Under the pieces are notes generated by a model, which saw only the letters and a program-made list of their open reading frames with translations, made no database searches and was not told the origin of the DNA. Position numbers and translations under genes: made by a program. Below, piece after piece: positions 1-11,604 of a DNA stretch of 64,000 bases (positions within the stretch are counted from its first letter, which is position 1; every line of letters starts with the position of its first letter). Origin of the DNA: Symbiodinium kawagutii (lineage: Eukaryota > Sar > Dinophyceae > Suessiales > Symbiodiniaceae); the NCBI GenBank assembly GCA_009767595.1, contig VSDK01017543.1, positions 30,404 to 94,403 on the forward strand, written 5' to 3'.

Positions 1-192
1 TCAAGCGCCGTGGTGGGAGGTGGGAGCGGTTCCAAATCTATCCAAATCTAGCTGGGTCAAAACGACACATCTTTGAAATTGTCAGACACATTCTAGAAGA
101 CATGTCACACCAACATTTACAGATTTCAAGCAGGCTGTTGGATCTATGTACCTCAAGTGATGGTTTCCGTCGATTCCACCGATTCCGCCCAG

Positions 193-259
193 GATGTTCA
201 AGACATCATCCAGAAGATCTGCGAAAGCCCCAGGCACCAGCTGTTGGCGCAAGCTCCAG
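193..259 (+). CDS. Isolated exon candidate, unrecognised
   Basis: A short frame reading DVQDIIQKICESPRHQLLAQ and onward lies between an AG acceptor (CCGCCCAG) and CTCCAG followed by GA, which could be a dinoflagellate GA donor. It would enter in phase 0 and leave in phase 1. The texture is that of an amphipathic helix. No family is recognised and no neighbouring exon could be joined. The opposite strand is also open here, so strand is uncertain. Confidence 0.28.
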
Positions 260-996
260 GATTCTACCACTGAATCGGGCAACGACATCCATCACCGGTC
301 CATGGGAACAGCCATGGGGGAAGCCCAGAAGTACTGGTACTACCGTAGCTTCCAGTTTGGGGCTTCCATGGCCCATGTATGGGCTTAGGATGGCGGCCCT
401 GGACAACCAGTGGTTGTTGAAGTCTCCGTGGCATCGAAGTCCTGGCCAGGCGTGGAGGCTACTGCTTTGAGCTGCGCCTGAGCTATGATTCATGTTGCGA
501 AAGACACCGATGCGAAACATTGAAACACATGGCGAAATGACATTGAAATTCATGTTATCATTCACATGTATAATAATGAGCGATAACTTTGCATGTCTAT
601 TTATCATTATTTATCTATTCACCTGCTACTTAAACATTGAAACCACATCTTTGCATATTGATTTTTCTATCGATCGATCTATCCAACAGAATCGCGTGTG
701 GTTTATGTTTGCAGATATCCATGATTATCAATCATCATAGATGATCATAGATGATGGTATCAATCCAATCCTCTCAAACCTGGAATGGTGATATACCCTG
801 ATTATTCAAAATCCTGCCAATGGCGCACATAAAAACAACAAAAGACAGCTAGATTGCTGAGTTCAATACCTATTTTGGATAGCTTTAGAATCTATGTTTA
901 ACTCAACGACTCGAGGACCACCCTCGACATATCCGGACCCAAGCACTCCAACAGAAGCCCCTCTGTCCCATCCTTCTCAACAAAGGTATTGGATCC
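260..996. other. Non-coding stretch
   Basis: AT-rich sequence with short direct repeats around ATGATCATAGATGATGG (730-760). No coding texture or RNA gene was seen. Confidence 0.5.
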
Positions 997-1058
997 GTCC
1001 ATCCATCCATCCATCCATCCATCCATCCATCCATCCATCCATCCATCCATCCATCCAT
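997..1058. repeat. (CATC)n microsatellite
   Basis: About fifteen near-perfect tetranucleotide units. Open frames crossing it on both strands are repeat artefacts. Confidence 0.95.
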
Positions 1059-1605
1059 GCGTCGGTCCGTCCGTTTCTGCACTCTTTTTTGGACAAACTG
1101 TCGGGCTGATTGGCACATACATCCGTATCCTGTAAACAAATGCAAAAAACTTCCGTAATATTTGATTTCTCCAACATTTCAACCAGCATGGCAACCCAAA
1201 GTTATTGTGTGGCCTATGCATGTGAGTTTCAATTCCATCGAGAGCCTATGTGTATATGTACATGTGTATACACATATGCTTTATATACAAAACAGGGCTG
1301 TCTTTTCACAGCCGCCCTTTTCAGTGCGCCCTCCTTCTGCAGCGCTGAATGTCACTCTGAATTGTCACCTTCCACAAAACTTGATGTTGAATTCAGAATG
1401 AAAAGACAGTTTCCCCGCTTTTTGGATGATTTTTTGTGGGTTGGGAACACCACCCATTTACAGAATGATACGGCAGCTATTGATGGTTCCTTCCCGTAGC
1501 GCGAGTCCTCCTCGTCCTGACCTTGTTCTCCTCTTCATTGGCGATAACGACCATCATCTGCAGCGCGAGCCGTTCACCCGATGATCTTGCGGGGCTCGCT
1601 CCAAG

Positions 1606-1690
1606 GAACAAGCTCTTGGCTTGCATGCTGCTGCATTTGGGTTTCCAAGTGCAGCCCGTGGCTGCTCGGGTGCACCTCGATGATGGACGG
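1606..1690 (+). CDS. Arylamine N-acetyltransferase-like exon fragment
   Basis: After the acceptor CGCTCCAAG the frame reads NKLLACMLLHLGFQVQPVAA followed by RVHLD. Arylamine N-acetyltransferases (NAT) carry, just after the catalytic RGGxCxExN motif, a segment of the form N-hydrophobic x LGF x V x x x x ARV, and this exon fits that spacing well. The catalytic cysteine would lie in the preceding exon, which I could not find, and the His/Asp part of the triad was not found downstream. It may be a single exon of a gene broken by long introns, or a relic. The 3' boundary is not resolved; the repeat at 1751 lies beyond it. Confidence 0.35.
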
Positions 1691-1750
1691 ACACCCAGGC
1701 GGCACTGGGACAACCAGGGCATTCATCAGAGATGCGCATCCGCATCAGAC

Positions 1751-1811
1751 ATCATCATGCATCATCATCCATCATCATCCATCATCATCCATCATCATCC
1801 ATCATCATCCC
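1751..1811. repeat. 10-bp tandem repeat (ATCATCATCC)n
   Basis: Six head-to-tail decamers built from ATC with a CC step, similar in composition to the larger ATC tract at 11.2 kb. Confidence 0.9.
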
Positions 1812-4800
1812 ATATCGAATGTGGGAGCATCTCTCTTGTAGTGTAATTTGCTGTAGACGATGACAAGGACATGCCCAGACTGCAAGCCATCAAAATCCAT
1901 CGAGTAGGTGAGCATGGATGAAAGCTCAATTGTTGGTGAGTCTAGGGTTCTACGAGTCTAGGGTTCTACGACAATCTGTGTGGCACTTTTGATAAATACA
2001 TGGTATGTATACTTTTTTGCTTACTACAGCTGATTATGATTGATAATGCAAATCCAACAAACCCGTTCAACACAAAGCTGTTCCAAGGTCTGATACCTGT
2101 GGGTCCGCATATTCATTTGTGAAGCTTCGTGTTGAGTTCAACCTGCAAAGCTTCGTAGAGTCCTGGTCATTCTGATGTGGCCCCAGCCCTCGCTCAGGCT
2201 GCCAACACCACCTGTCCATACGCACATGTGCCTGGTGCTCAGAGGGGTGGCTGTCAACTGCCCCATGGCAAGTGGTTGCTCGAGCACCGTTGGGATTCTT
2301 ACTACATTTTGATACCAAATTCGAACATCTTTTGTTCGGATGTCGTGACACTGCCAAGAGAGAGCACTTTAGCTGATGCACACAGACATGGCAGGGCATT
2401 GACTGGACTATGTAGGCTATGGTAATTATCCATGGTGGATGTTTGCGATCAATGCATTCTGAAACTCAACTTTTGTATATCCAAGCCTTCTTTGGATGCT
2501 TAATTTGATGGTGCCTGCAGTAGCTGCACGAGTATCGTGAGTTTTCAATCTCAGGTCTGTTGGTGTCTTGGGATTCGGCGGGCACCATGATGCCGTATCT
2601 CTGTGACGTAGCCTTTGGGAAGAAGGGCTTGTGGCTTGGCTGAACCGGTGGTAAATGGGCACCTGAGCACGGCCGCCAAGAATCGGTCACCGCTTCAACG
2701 AACAATCCAAGACATCCAAGAGACATCTTAGAGACGTCCAAGGGACTCCACAGGAAGAAACTGGGAACAGTGACTTGGCTCATGTGTGCCGCTCAGGTTG
2801 GAACCATTGAGTCTGACGATGCTTGACCGAGGAGGGCACGAACGCTGTGTTGAAGTGCCACCACGGAACCTGAAAGATCTACCACTAACCCACGACGGTG
2901 TGGTGAGGTCGTCATGAGATGAAACTATGGGATGCCATCCTGGATCACCCCTCTGAGGGCAAAAGTGCCAAGACCCCAGTGACAAATTGGGACCATGGCT
3001 GAGAAAATCCACGCACACACACACACAGACACTCATGTAATGCATAACATATGTACATATACAGATGTACTTCCAAACATACGTCTACATACGTACATAT
3101 AATGTATATATCATACTAAATATTTGTATATAGACACTTGTACATGTATGGAGAGTTAGTGTGGTATGTCAGTGTAGTATTTTAAACCAGAAAACATCCA
3201 CATTGCTGATCCAGCACTCCCTCACGGAAGAAGGCTAAGTGGATGTGGTAGATGGGTCGCCGAGTTCGGTTTTTTTTGGCTACCTGGCAGGCAGGATGTG
3301 TTGTGACTGACCGGCATGATGAGTTGAAAAACCTGTAACGTTGGCAATGCTGCCAGGCACTCCCAACATGATTCTGCACCACTGATGTAGGATTTGGGCC
3401 TCCAAGTAGTACAGCGCATGTTTTGACCTTTGTTCAATTTTTTGGTACGGCACACGCACCAATGTTGCGCATGTCGTTGGATTGCAGGAGCCATCCAGAA
3501 TGGACACGTGAGTGGCTAAGCTCAAGAGCAGGGCAGGGCGCCAGTGGAGAGAATGAGAAGATACAATGGCTATGGATGGCTGATTTAACATGTTAAGCCC
3601 CGTTAAGCTGGACCAGCGTGCAAAAAGCCCGACCACTTGGCAGTGTAGCATGAATACACCATGTTGGTATTTTCAGTTGCTTGCTTATTTTGTGCATGAG
3701 TATCTCTGTGCATGGGGACTTCACATATCCTGGCCTCTAAGGTCACAAACAATCACTCAACACACTGATGCATTGAAAGGAGGGCCAATCATTGGCAGGT
3801 TGTTTGCTTGTAGTTAGTGTAGTTTTCCGAGTATCCGCCTACCAGATCTATTGACGAGGCTGGCACATTTCTCTCAACGCATGTCCCATGACATGAAAAT
3901 AGAAGCACTACGAAATCATGGCCCAGAACCTGGAGAACCAACGCGTTCAAAACCACAACTGTTATCAACTGTTACTACGTATGCTACGTACAATCGCTCA
4001 AAGCGATACGTTGCAGCACCTGAAGCTGTTTAGAAGAAGTGATCAGCAAGGAAAAACCAAATGTCCGGCAGCCACACAGACATTTTCAGCTTGCATTCCA
4101 TTGCACATTGAATGTCCCAACTCCGCAATTCCGAAACATACAAACGTAAGAATTCATCGGCTACATGTGCGTTTACATTAGGGGGAACTTAAAAGGGACG
4201 ACTAAGGGATGACATGCTGAATGCTGCGTTTACATTGGGGAAACCTGGAAAGGGACGCGGAGGGATGACTTAGACACCCTCCTGTATGTGGATGGGATAC
4301 TGCAGCCCGTCCTTTTCAGCGTGTGCAGCTGGCCGTGCTCAGGGGTTAAGTTGGAAAGCTCCAAGTGTCAGCATGCGTCAGGTCCCTTGGAGACAATGCA
4401 AACCATGGGCTTGGAGGGTGGATCTCTGGGTTGGTTGGTTGGCTGGTTGTTGTTGCTGTTGCCGTTGCCGATGTTGTTATTGTTGTTGGTGGTGGTGGTG
4501 CTGCTGCTGGTGGTGGTGGTGGGTGGTGCCACGGCTGCCGCTGCTGGTGGGTGACTTTCTCATGTTGGGAGTTGTTGGGAGGATTCGACCCTGGGAGTAA
4601 TTGGAAATTACATCATTTTGGGCCACTCGTTGACTTACTTAGCAAGGAAAAGTCGCCAATCTTCCTATTGGAAGGAGTCGGGCAGCCACATCATTTTGCG
4701 GGCGAGGATCTGAAGTTTAAGCATCCTGATCCTCTTGGGAAGAGAACCTCACCAGTTGCTAACAAGAGGACTCTGAGATTTCCGTTGAATCGGTGACACC

Positions 4801-5480
4801 CTCAAGTTCTCAATGATTTCCCAGCAGAACAGAAACCTGGAACAGTGACATAGGGTGACTGGAATATCTTCGATCTTCGCATGAAGTTGGTGTTTCGACT
4901 GCAGACCAGTGAAGTGACGCCAGCTTTCATAAACATCTTAGGGAAGTTGGAAACGCAAAACACAAGCGGTACTAAGATGTAGTGCTGAATGTCTTCTTGG
5001 TCATTGGAATCCATGCCTGGAGTGTTGATGGATGATGAACCAATGTGAGAAAAAGCCCTTGCAGGGGTCAAGCATTTGCTGCGGATCGTGCGAGTCGAAC
5101 TTCGTGCTCATTTCGAAGTTTCCAGATTGTTCTGCATCACAAAGATATCATGAGAATAGACACCACCAGATACTGGACCTTGAATTTCGAAAGTTCCTCA
5201 CCAAACACTGGTCCCGTCTCACAGCTTCTGTGGCGAAACTGATTGCACTGAAGTCTCTGGCCCTGCCAACTCAACCCTCCTTGATGATTAGTATTGGTTG
5301 GGTACCACATGATCCAGCTTCAGGATTCTGATAGACAACATGGAGGTACACATCAGAATTCACCCGTGATCCCATTGCTTTGGCCTTCATCATCTTTTAT
5401 CCATGTGACCACGTCACGAATTCTCGGGAGGTGTTGACTACGAAACTTATACCCTGTGGTATGCTGAAACGGAGAGCTGG
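1812..5480. other. Long non-coding stretch
   Basis: No exon could be supported. It contains a short (CA)n run near 3012-3030, an alternating TACATA-rich segment at 3045-3130, two copies of a GCGTTTACATT-containing repeat near 4170 and 4224, and a TTG/TGG-rich tract listed separately. Confidence 0.5.
4428..4550. repeat. Degenerate (TTG)n/(TGG)n tract
   Basis: Imperfect trinucleotide repeats shifting from TTGG to TTG to TGG. The Val/Gly/Leu-rich open frames across it come from the repeat. Confidence 0.8.
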
Positions 5481-5909
5481 ATGCGGGGCTACTCGTCCCT
5501 TGACAACGGAGAAGTCATCGTGGCAATGATCAGTCTGGCTGCCACCCTGATCATTCTATTATCTTTAGCATTCTTGAATGTCGTTTTGGTGTTTTATCTC
5601 TCAACTTCCGTTGCCGGTATTAAGATGCGATTGGCATGGATGCAATCTACAACTGAAATGCTTCGCCGCAAAGCAAAGGGCCAAACACCCAGCCTGCAAT
5701 TTTTCCCAGACCCTGGCCTTGCAATGACTGTACTCTCATGGTCATACCCGCCTTCGGTATTTGATGTGACCCTAAACCAGTTGAGAGCAGCGGAAATTAC
5801 AAGCATGCGCCACCATCATCACCATCTTTCTGCACCAATTATGGGTTGCCTTAATCTCGCCGTCGCTGGGGCTAGAGGTTCCTTCCGGCAACGGACTACC
5901 ACCTCTTAG
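5481..5909 (+). CDS. Open frame with one predicted membrane segment, unrecognised
   Basis: A 142-codon ATG-initiated frame with one strongly hydrophobic stretch at about residues 11-40 (rich in I, L, V and A, with isolated S, T, N and F) followed by a basic region (residues 49-68) and a short His run. One transmembrane helix is what can be seen; there is no signal cleavage site and no recognised domain. No splice sites or neighbours support it. It may be chance, since similar-length frames occur elsewhere in non-coding parts of the window. Confidence 0.22.
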   Translation: MRGYSSLDNGEVIVAMISLAATLIILLSLAFLNVVLVFYLSTSVAGIKMRLAWMQSTTEMLRRKAKGQTPSLQFFPDPGLAMTVLSWSYPPSVFDVTLNQLRAAEITSMRHHHHHLSAPIMGCLNLAVAGARGSFRQRTTTS

Positions 5910-7570
5910 ATTTCATTCCCTTGAACGGCAATGTACCTTGGAGTCATGTTGATCAGGGGTTGCAGGTGGGTTTAGTGTTTGATGTATGGATTTGCTGCGC
6001 TTGACAGGTCAGAACTGATTTAGAAGGAGAGTCATAGAACTGCCTCATGGTGGGCGGTGGAATCCCATGGAATCCCGAAAGTACAAGAGCAAATACCTAG
6101 TGATGTGATGACCGAGCAAGTTCTTTTCGGCCTGACAATTGTCTATCCAGTGGCCAGGTACAGTCCTTGGTGATGCTTCTCACATCTTATCACATAATTA
6201 GCTAGGGTCGTTTTGTCCGTCCATGATGACGTACATAGCGAAGTGGCTACGGCGATGCCCTCATTCAGTTTCGTGCGACCCCTCTCTCCATGTGCGTCCA
6301 GAAGACTGCTCAGGGCTACTGCAGTCCTTTGCTCGAGCAATGTTACCAGGACTTGTTGGTGATATGTATTGTGTGTTTCTCATGTTTTCACTGCTGTTGA
6401 ATGTCCTGTCAGCCAAACTTAACCAACCTTGGCCATGGACTGAACAATGGTTGAGAGTTCCTTTCCGTCTTTGAGGTTTCTGGTTTCTTTGAGAGCCCCT
6501 TCACTCACCGCCTCTGGATAGAGACACGCTCAGCGGCTTCGCATGTCCGGATTCTGGGTCTCTTGGCAGATGCCATGCCCGGATTTCCAACAGGGTATGC
6601 AGAGCAACCGCTGATACCTATACTTGAAACGGCTTTGTCACCTCATGAAAGTCACCAGCCCTTGCCACACAATGGGACAAACCCTGAGAATTCAGAAGCA
6701 GGAATTCAAACCTCACACAACGTCAAGAAGGATCAATGTCTTTAGTTGGCATGAGGCATGAGGATAAATGACAGTTGAAGACCATCAATCCTACCTCTGC
6801 ACTGAATCTCCATGACGGGGCCACCAGAGGAACTGAGCTGGTCGTGAATGATGACCAGATGCTCGGCCATATTGATGCCTTGTCACCCGGGAGATGACAT
6901 TCAGCATGGCACCGCTTAAATAGCCGCTGCAACCAGTGCTGCAAAAGAGCTATTAAAAAGAAATGCTTCTTTTGGAGGTTGCTCGTTTAGACACAGACAC
7001 ATGTGATTGTCGTTCGAGATACTGTACACGGTTGATAATCACTCCGTTGTTCCACCCATGCGTTGGTTGCTGTGGCGAAGAACCAATACGCAAGACAGTG
7101 AGAAAGTTTGTAAAGGTCTTACATTGTAAGCATCAAAGGCCTCGGCAATCACGAACGATTGACATCCACGCATGGCTCCAACATAAGCAGCTTAATCCAA
7201 ACATTTCAAAGCTCTCCAATCAGGTAATCACGGCAACTTGACCCAGCAAGACCTACAATGGCCCACACAGATTGGTTTGATGTGTCATCTCTGCCCTTTT
7301 AGAGCCGTCTACCGAGCTCAGTCCACATCTTGCATCTGCTGAAACCCAGGGGTGCAAATGGGGCTTGTTTGGCCCTGCCAGATCCGAAGCTAAAGACCTC
7401 AGTTGGTCAATCGGTGGCATATTGTCTGGCATATGTTGACATCATTTGACATTGAGATTCTGGGATCCTCAATGAGACGGAGCCCTTTCCTTGGAGACGG
7501 CTGCCTTACACAACTTCTGGGATCCCCAACGAGGGCAGAAGCGTTTCACCGCGGAGATGGGACTCCTAAG
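5910..7570. other. Non-coding stretch
   Basis: No supported exon, RNA gene or clear repeat family was seen. Confidence 0.45.
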
Positions 7571-7641
7571 GAAGTCGTGGATCAAATCTGGGAGGCACTT
7601 GCAGGAGCTCTTGCGGTGCCTGGGCAGTTCGTGCTTGGCAG
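7571..7641 (+). CDS. Isolated exon candidate, unrecognised
   Basis: Between acceptor CTCCTAAG and donor CTTGGCAG|GTCAATGG the frame reads EVVDQIWEALAGALAVPGQF then VLG: a helical, coding-type segment entering in phase 0 and leaving in phase 2. An overlapping frame is also open, so the reading frame is a choice based on texture. No partner exon was found. Confidence 0.33.
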
Positions 7642-10600
7642 GTCAATGGTTGGTGAGCAACGACAGCACAACTCACCAATGCGGAATAGGAATATAGGTT
7701 GATATAGGTTGATACTGATCCCCACTAACAAAGTGTAATGGTTTGGGTATTATTAATCATAACTCGATGGTTCATGGGGACTATTGACAACCAAAAATAG
7801 TAGGGATATAAGCAGTGAGCAGTATATGAGCTATGGTCACTGGTACTATGGTTGTTAGTTAAGATTCAATAGGCGATTGCCATCCTAATAAAAACGTGTT
7901 AGAGTTGGCAATCTTGTTCTTGAGCATTTGCATGATGAGGCTGGGTTGGCTCCCTGTGTCCCTTGCTTGTTTGCTCAGATCACATTTTCACCTGCATTTG
8001 TCGCGAGACGTGTGCAAAAACCTTTATGGTGGCTTGGATATTCGAAATCGCGACAGGGTCAGGGGCCCTGAAGGCGAACGTTGCATTGTGTTGTCCCAAG
8101 TAGAGACATATTTGGTTGTTTTTTCGCACAGACCAGGGTGAGACATGGTAAAATGGCTATTTTGGAGCGCATCTTGCAGAGAATGCTACAGTATGATATT
8201 TCTGCCTTGGGGCCCCATGCAACCTCTGGTGGGCGCGGAGATCAGCATCAGTTTGTGTGACGCGAACAGCATTTGTTAGGAGGAGATTTGGTATGGCCAC
8301 GTCTGAGCTACGAATTGTGATGAGTTGGGTACATTCAAAAGTCATAGCTGTTCACCGGTTCGGCTTCAATGGTGAGCAGCTACGCGGTTCAAGTCCTTTG
8401 CCTGAGATCTTGTTGGGTAACTGGAGATGTTCAATTCTGGGACATTCTCAAATACTCGCGGACAGGGAACACAGCCAAACCGAACACTCAAAGGCAGTTC
8501 CAGATGAAACATTCTGCTTCTTAAACTCTAGTGGATCCATTGATGACAGATTCTGATTGGAAAGACACCTTTGAAGGGTAGAAACTGCTGTGAACAAGTA
8601 CTCTAGCTAGTAGGATTTGCTGCGGAGCGATCAGGGAGCTGCTTCTGGCAAACGATTGTATATACAGTAGTATCCAGGAAATCAGACAGCACTTGGAACA
8701 TGCCCACATGTTCAGTGTTTCTGATTGTTTATTTGAATCCCGGCAGAGGATTCCGACTGTGATCAAAGTCATATTTTGGGAGAAAGGAATCTACCGGTGA
8801 AATGTACAGGAATTCTCTGCGCCACCGGTTTTCTCATTGTGACCATCCAATTTGACTGCTAGCATCAATGTGCAAAACGATGGTTGAAAACGGTTGAAAA
8901 ACTTACTGTGAAGAATCGGCTGGACCGGGAGAACATGATCACACCAGCTTGGCGCCTTCGTTGAGAAGGTTCAAACGAGTAACTACATGAACCTCTTCAT
9001 TCTTCTTCATTATATCCCGCTTACATCAAAATTTGTTGCTATGCCATAACTTATTCACGATTGTCATGATGGTGGTGGTGAGCGATCTAATGGTCTCGAA
9101 TAAGCACCTAATAAGGATGTTGAATCATATCTAGTTTGTTTCTTTAATTCTATCTATCACAATTAGTTATAGCATGTTATAGCCATCAACTACTGGTTAT
9201 CAATTTAGTTTATAGCCACCAATCACTTTCACTCTATCATGAGTTTGTTAACTAATAATGATGGCCATCAACTAAAGCAATGATTAGTTATCATTAAATT
9301 AAACTCGTTGTTGTAGCCATACTCATTTTAACCATAATCAACTTGCTGTATCAACTCATAACCATCCATCACCAACCAATGAGCCATCACCGACCAATGA
9401 GCCATCGCCACGTTGGTTGATCTCATTGCGAAGCCACCGTCAAGGTCTCGCAGAAGCTTCAGAGCTCAAAGAGAAGCCACTGAGCCAAAGCGCCGAAGGA
9501 TGGGATCCGGGATCACTATGGATCAGTGCTAATAATCAATATGGATCCAAATATGGTTAGTTAACCATATTAATTGATAGAACTGATAACCATGCTATCA
9601 CTATGGTTAATCAATAAGAATTATGGCCTATGGTTACTGACAGGGATCAATATGGATGATGTTATGGATCAATGCTGAATAGACGGTAGAAATGTTATGG
9701 TTACTCAGGGGATTACGTATGATTTCATACAGCATGAAATCACTGCTGATATTCGTCGATGGCGGCGTCAAACATGGTTATGTAACTAGTATGAACCAGG
9801 CCGTGGGGGGTGTTGTATTTGGGAAGAAATGAGGGTTATTTGGGGTATAGGGTTTAGGGCTTAGGGTTAGTAACCCTTGATTTAGGGTCTAGTCAAACCA
9901 CTATCATATTGAGTACCCCTTGATCCAGGTATTTGATTCATGAAATTTTATGAGCAAGGGATATATATATATATTTCAGTTCTTGGCAAAAAGCCTACAG
10001 CACAGTCTGAATTATTGGCTATGTGAAGTTTCCTCCCAGGTATTGGTGGGTCCATTATATCCACAGCCCTAACCACTGTCGTCGTTGGCCTCAGCCTTGA
10101 AGATTGAAAGGTCGCATTGCTTTTGTCCTTTTTTGTTTGAGCGCCTTGCAACTTGCCTCCCCTGTCTGAGTTGCTGTGTGCCGAGGTGGTCACGTTTGAT
10201 GGCCCTCCGTCGGTCGCGGCGGGGTTTATTGCCAATGGAGTGGTGGCAGATGTCGGTGACGGCAACTGCAGTGACGGCGCTGGTGGCAGTGCTGTGGTGG
10301 AGGTGGCAGCCTTAATTGAAGCCGTGGCTGCGTAGTTTTACAAAGAGAGGGGATGACCAGCCTTGAGGAGACTGGCTGGAAAACAGAGGATCAGAGGGGT
10401 AAATTCAGCTGAATGAAATAATTGTCAGTGGCAAGCATGCGATCGAATGAAATGCTGGACTTGCATATAATCTTGTGCTGCTTTTGACCATTTTAGGTCT
10501 CCCAATTTCTGAGTGAAGCTACAACACGACCATCCTCATACATATATCAAGATCCAAGTGCTTTTAATGGATCTTAATGGAATGTTTCACACCGATGGAA

Positions 10601-11221
10601 TTTGTAGGACATCTTGCCCCGCATCCAGCTTGAAGTCACATCCAAGCCATATGTTGTGCGAAGGAGTAAGGAGCTTGATAGTACATTGAGGAAGCAACAG
10701 GAACATTTTTCATGACTGGACCATTGGTATGCCACTGAAGACCTAAAGTTGTGTACCTTTTTTCATCGTAAAGTCCCAACGAACAACATTTGTGGGATCT
10801 CCAAGCTGCATTTAGCATAGGGCTCCCTGGTTGGCACAGATGGGACACGGGGTTGAAGTTGTAGCAAAAGCCATCAGGATGACTTGCTGATTGTCAGAAA
10901 CAAAGAGCTGAAGATGTTGAGGGATGTTGACTTGGGATGTTGGTTGAGGGATGTTAAGGGATGACTTGGGATGACTTGGGATGCCTTGCACATCGACTCC
11001 GATACCAAGAACAAGCGGTAGAAATCCATGGCGAGGGTCCCTGGCCTTGATCCCATCCAGGCGGCCAAGACCCTGATGGCAGCGGAGAGCGTCAGCAGCT
11101 TCGATTGCAAAAGCGAGTCACACTACTCATAGCATCTCATAGCTGTCATAGCTTGTCAAATGTGTTCTTGGGAAAGGACAAGGTAGGCCAGGTAGGTGCT
11201 TTGCTTCGGCTGTAAAAGAAG
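7642..11221. other. Mostly non-coding stretch
   Basis: The part from 9.0 to 9.8 kb is AT-rich with many scrambled copies of TATGGTTA and ATGGATCAAT. Two weak coding-like patches are noted but not called: 10185-10310 (frame beginning VVTFDGPPSVAAGF) and 11028-11130 (ATG frame beginning MARVPGLDPIQAAKTLMAAE). Either could be an exon; neither has a partner. Confidence 0.45.
9848..9894 (+). repeat. Degenerate telomere-like TTTAGGG patch
   Basis: Contains GGGTTTAGGGCTTAGGGTTA followed 17 bases later by a further TTTAGGG. TTTAGGG is the plant/alveolate-type telomere unit. Only three or four imperfect units are present, so it could be an interstitial relic or chance. Confidence 0.35.
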
Positions 11222-11319
<98 letters not shown>

Positions 11320-11324
11320 CCTCG

Positions 11325-11382
<58 letters not shown>

Positions 11383-11484
11383 TCATCATCATCANNNNNN
11401 NNNNNNNNNNNNNNNNNNNNNNNNNNNNNNNNNNNNNNNNNNNNNNNNNNNNNNNNNNNNNNNNNNNNNNNNNNNNNNNNNNNN

Positions 11485-11531
<47 letters not shown>

Positions 11532-11560
11532 CATCCTCATCCTCATCCTCATCCTCATCC

Positions 11561-11595
<35 letters not shown>

Positions 11596-11604
11596 GTCAT
11601 CATT
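11222..11604. repeat. (ATC)n microsatellite with a 90-bp assembly gap
   Basis: Nearly uninterrupted ATC units run into unknown bases (11395-11484) and out again, then through (ATCCTC)n-type hexamers at 11524-11562. Real length is unknown. Poly-Ser, Met, Asp and His frames here are artefacts. Confidence 0.97.

Noticed and set aside
898-1221. Minus-strand frames with repeated WMDG
   Set aside because: They come from the (CATC)n microsatellite.
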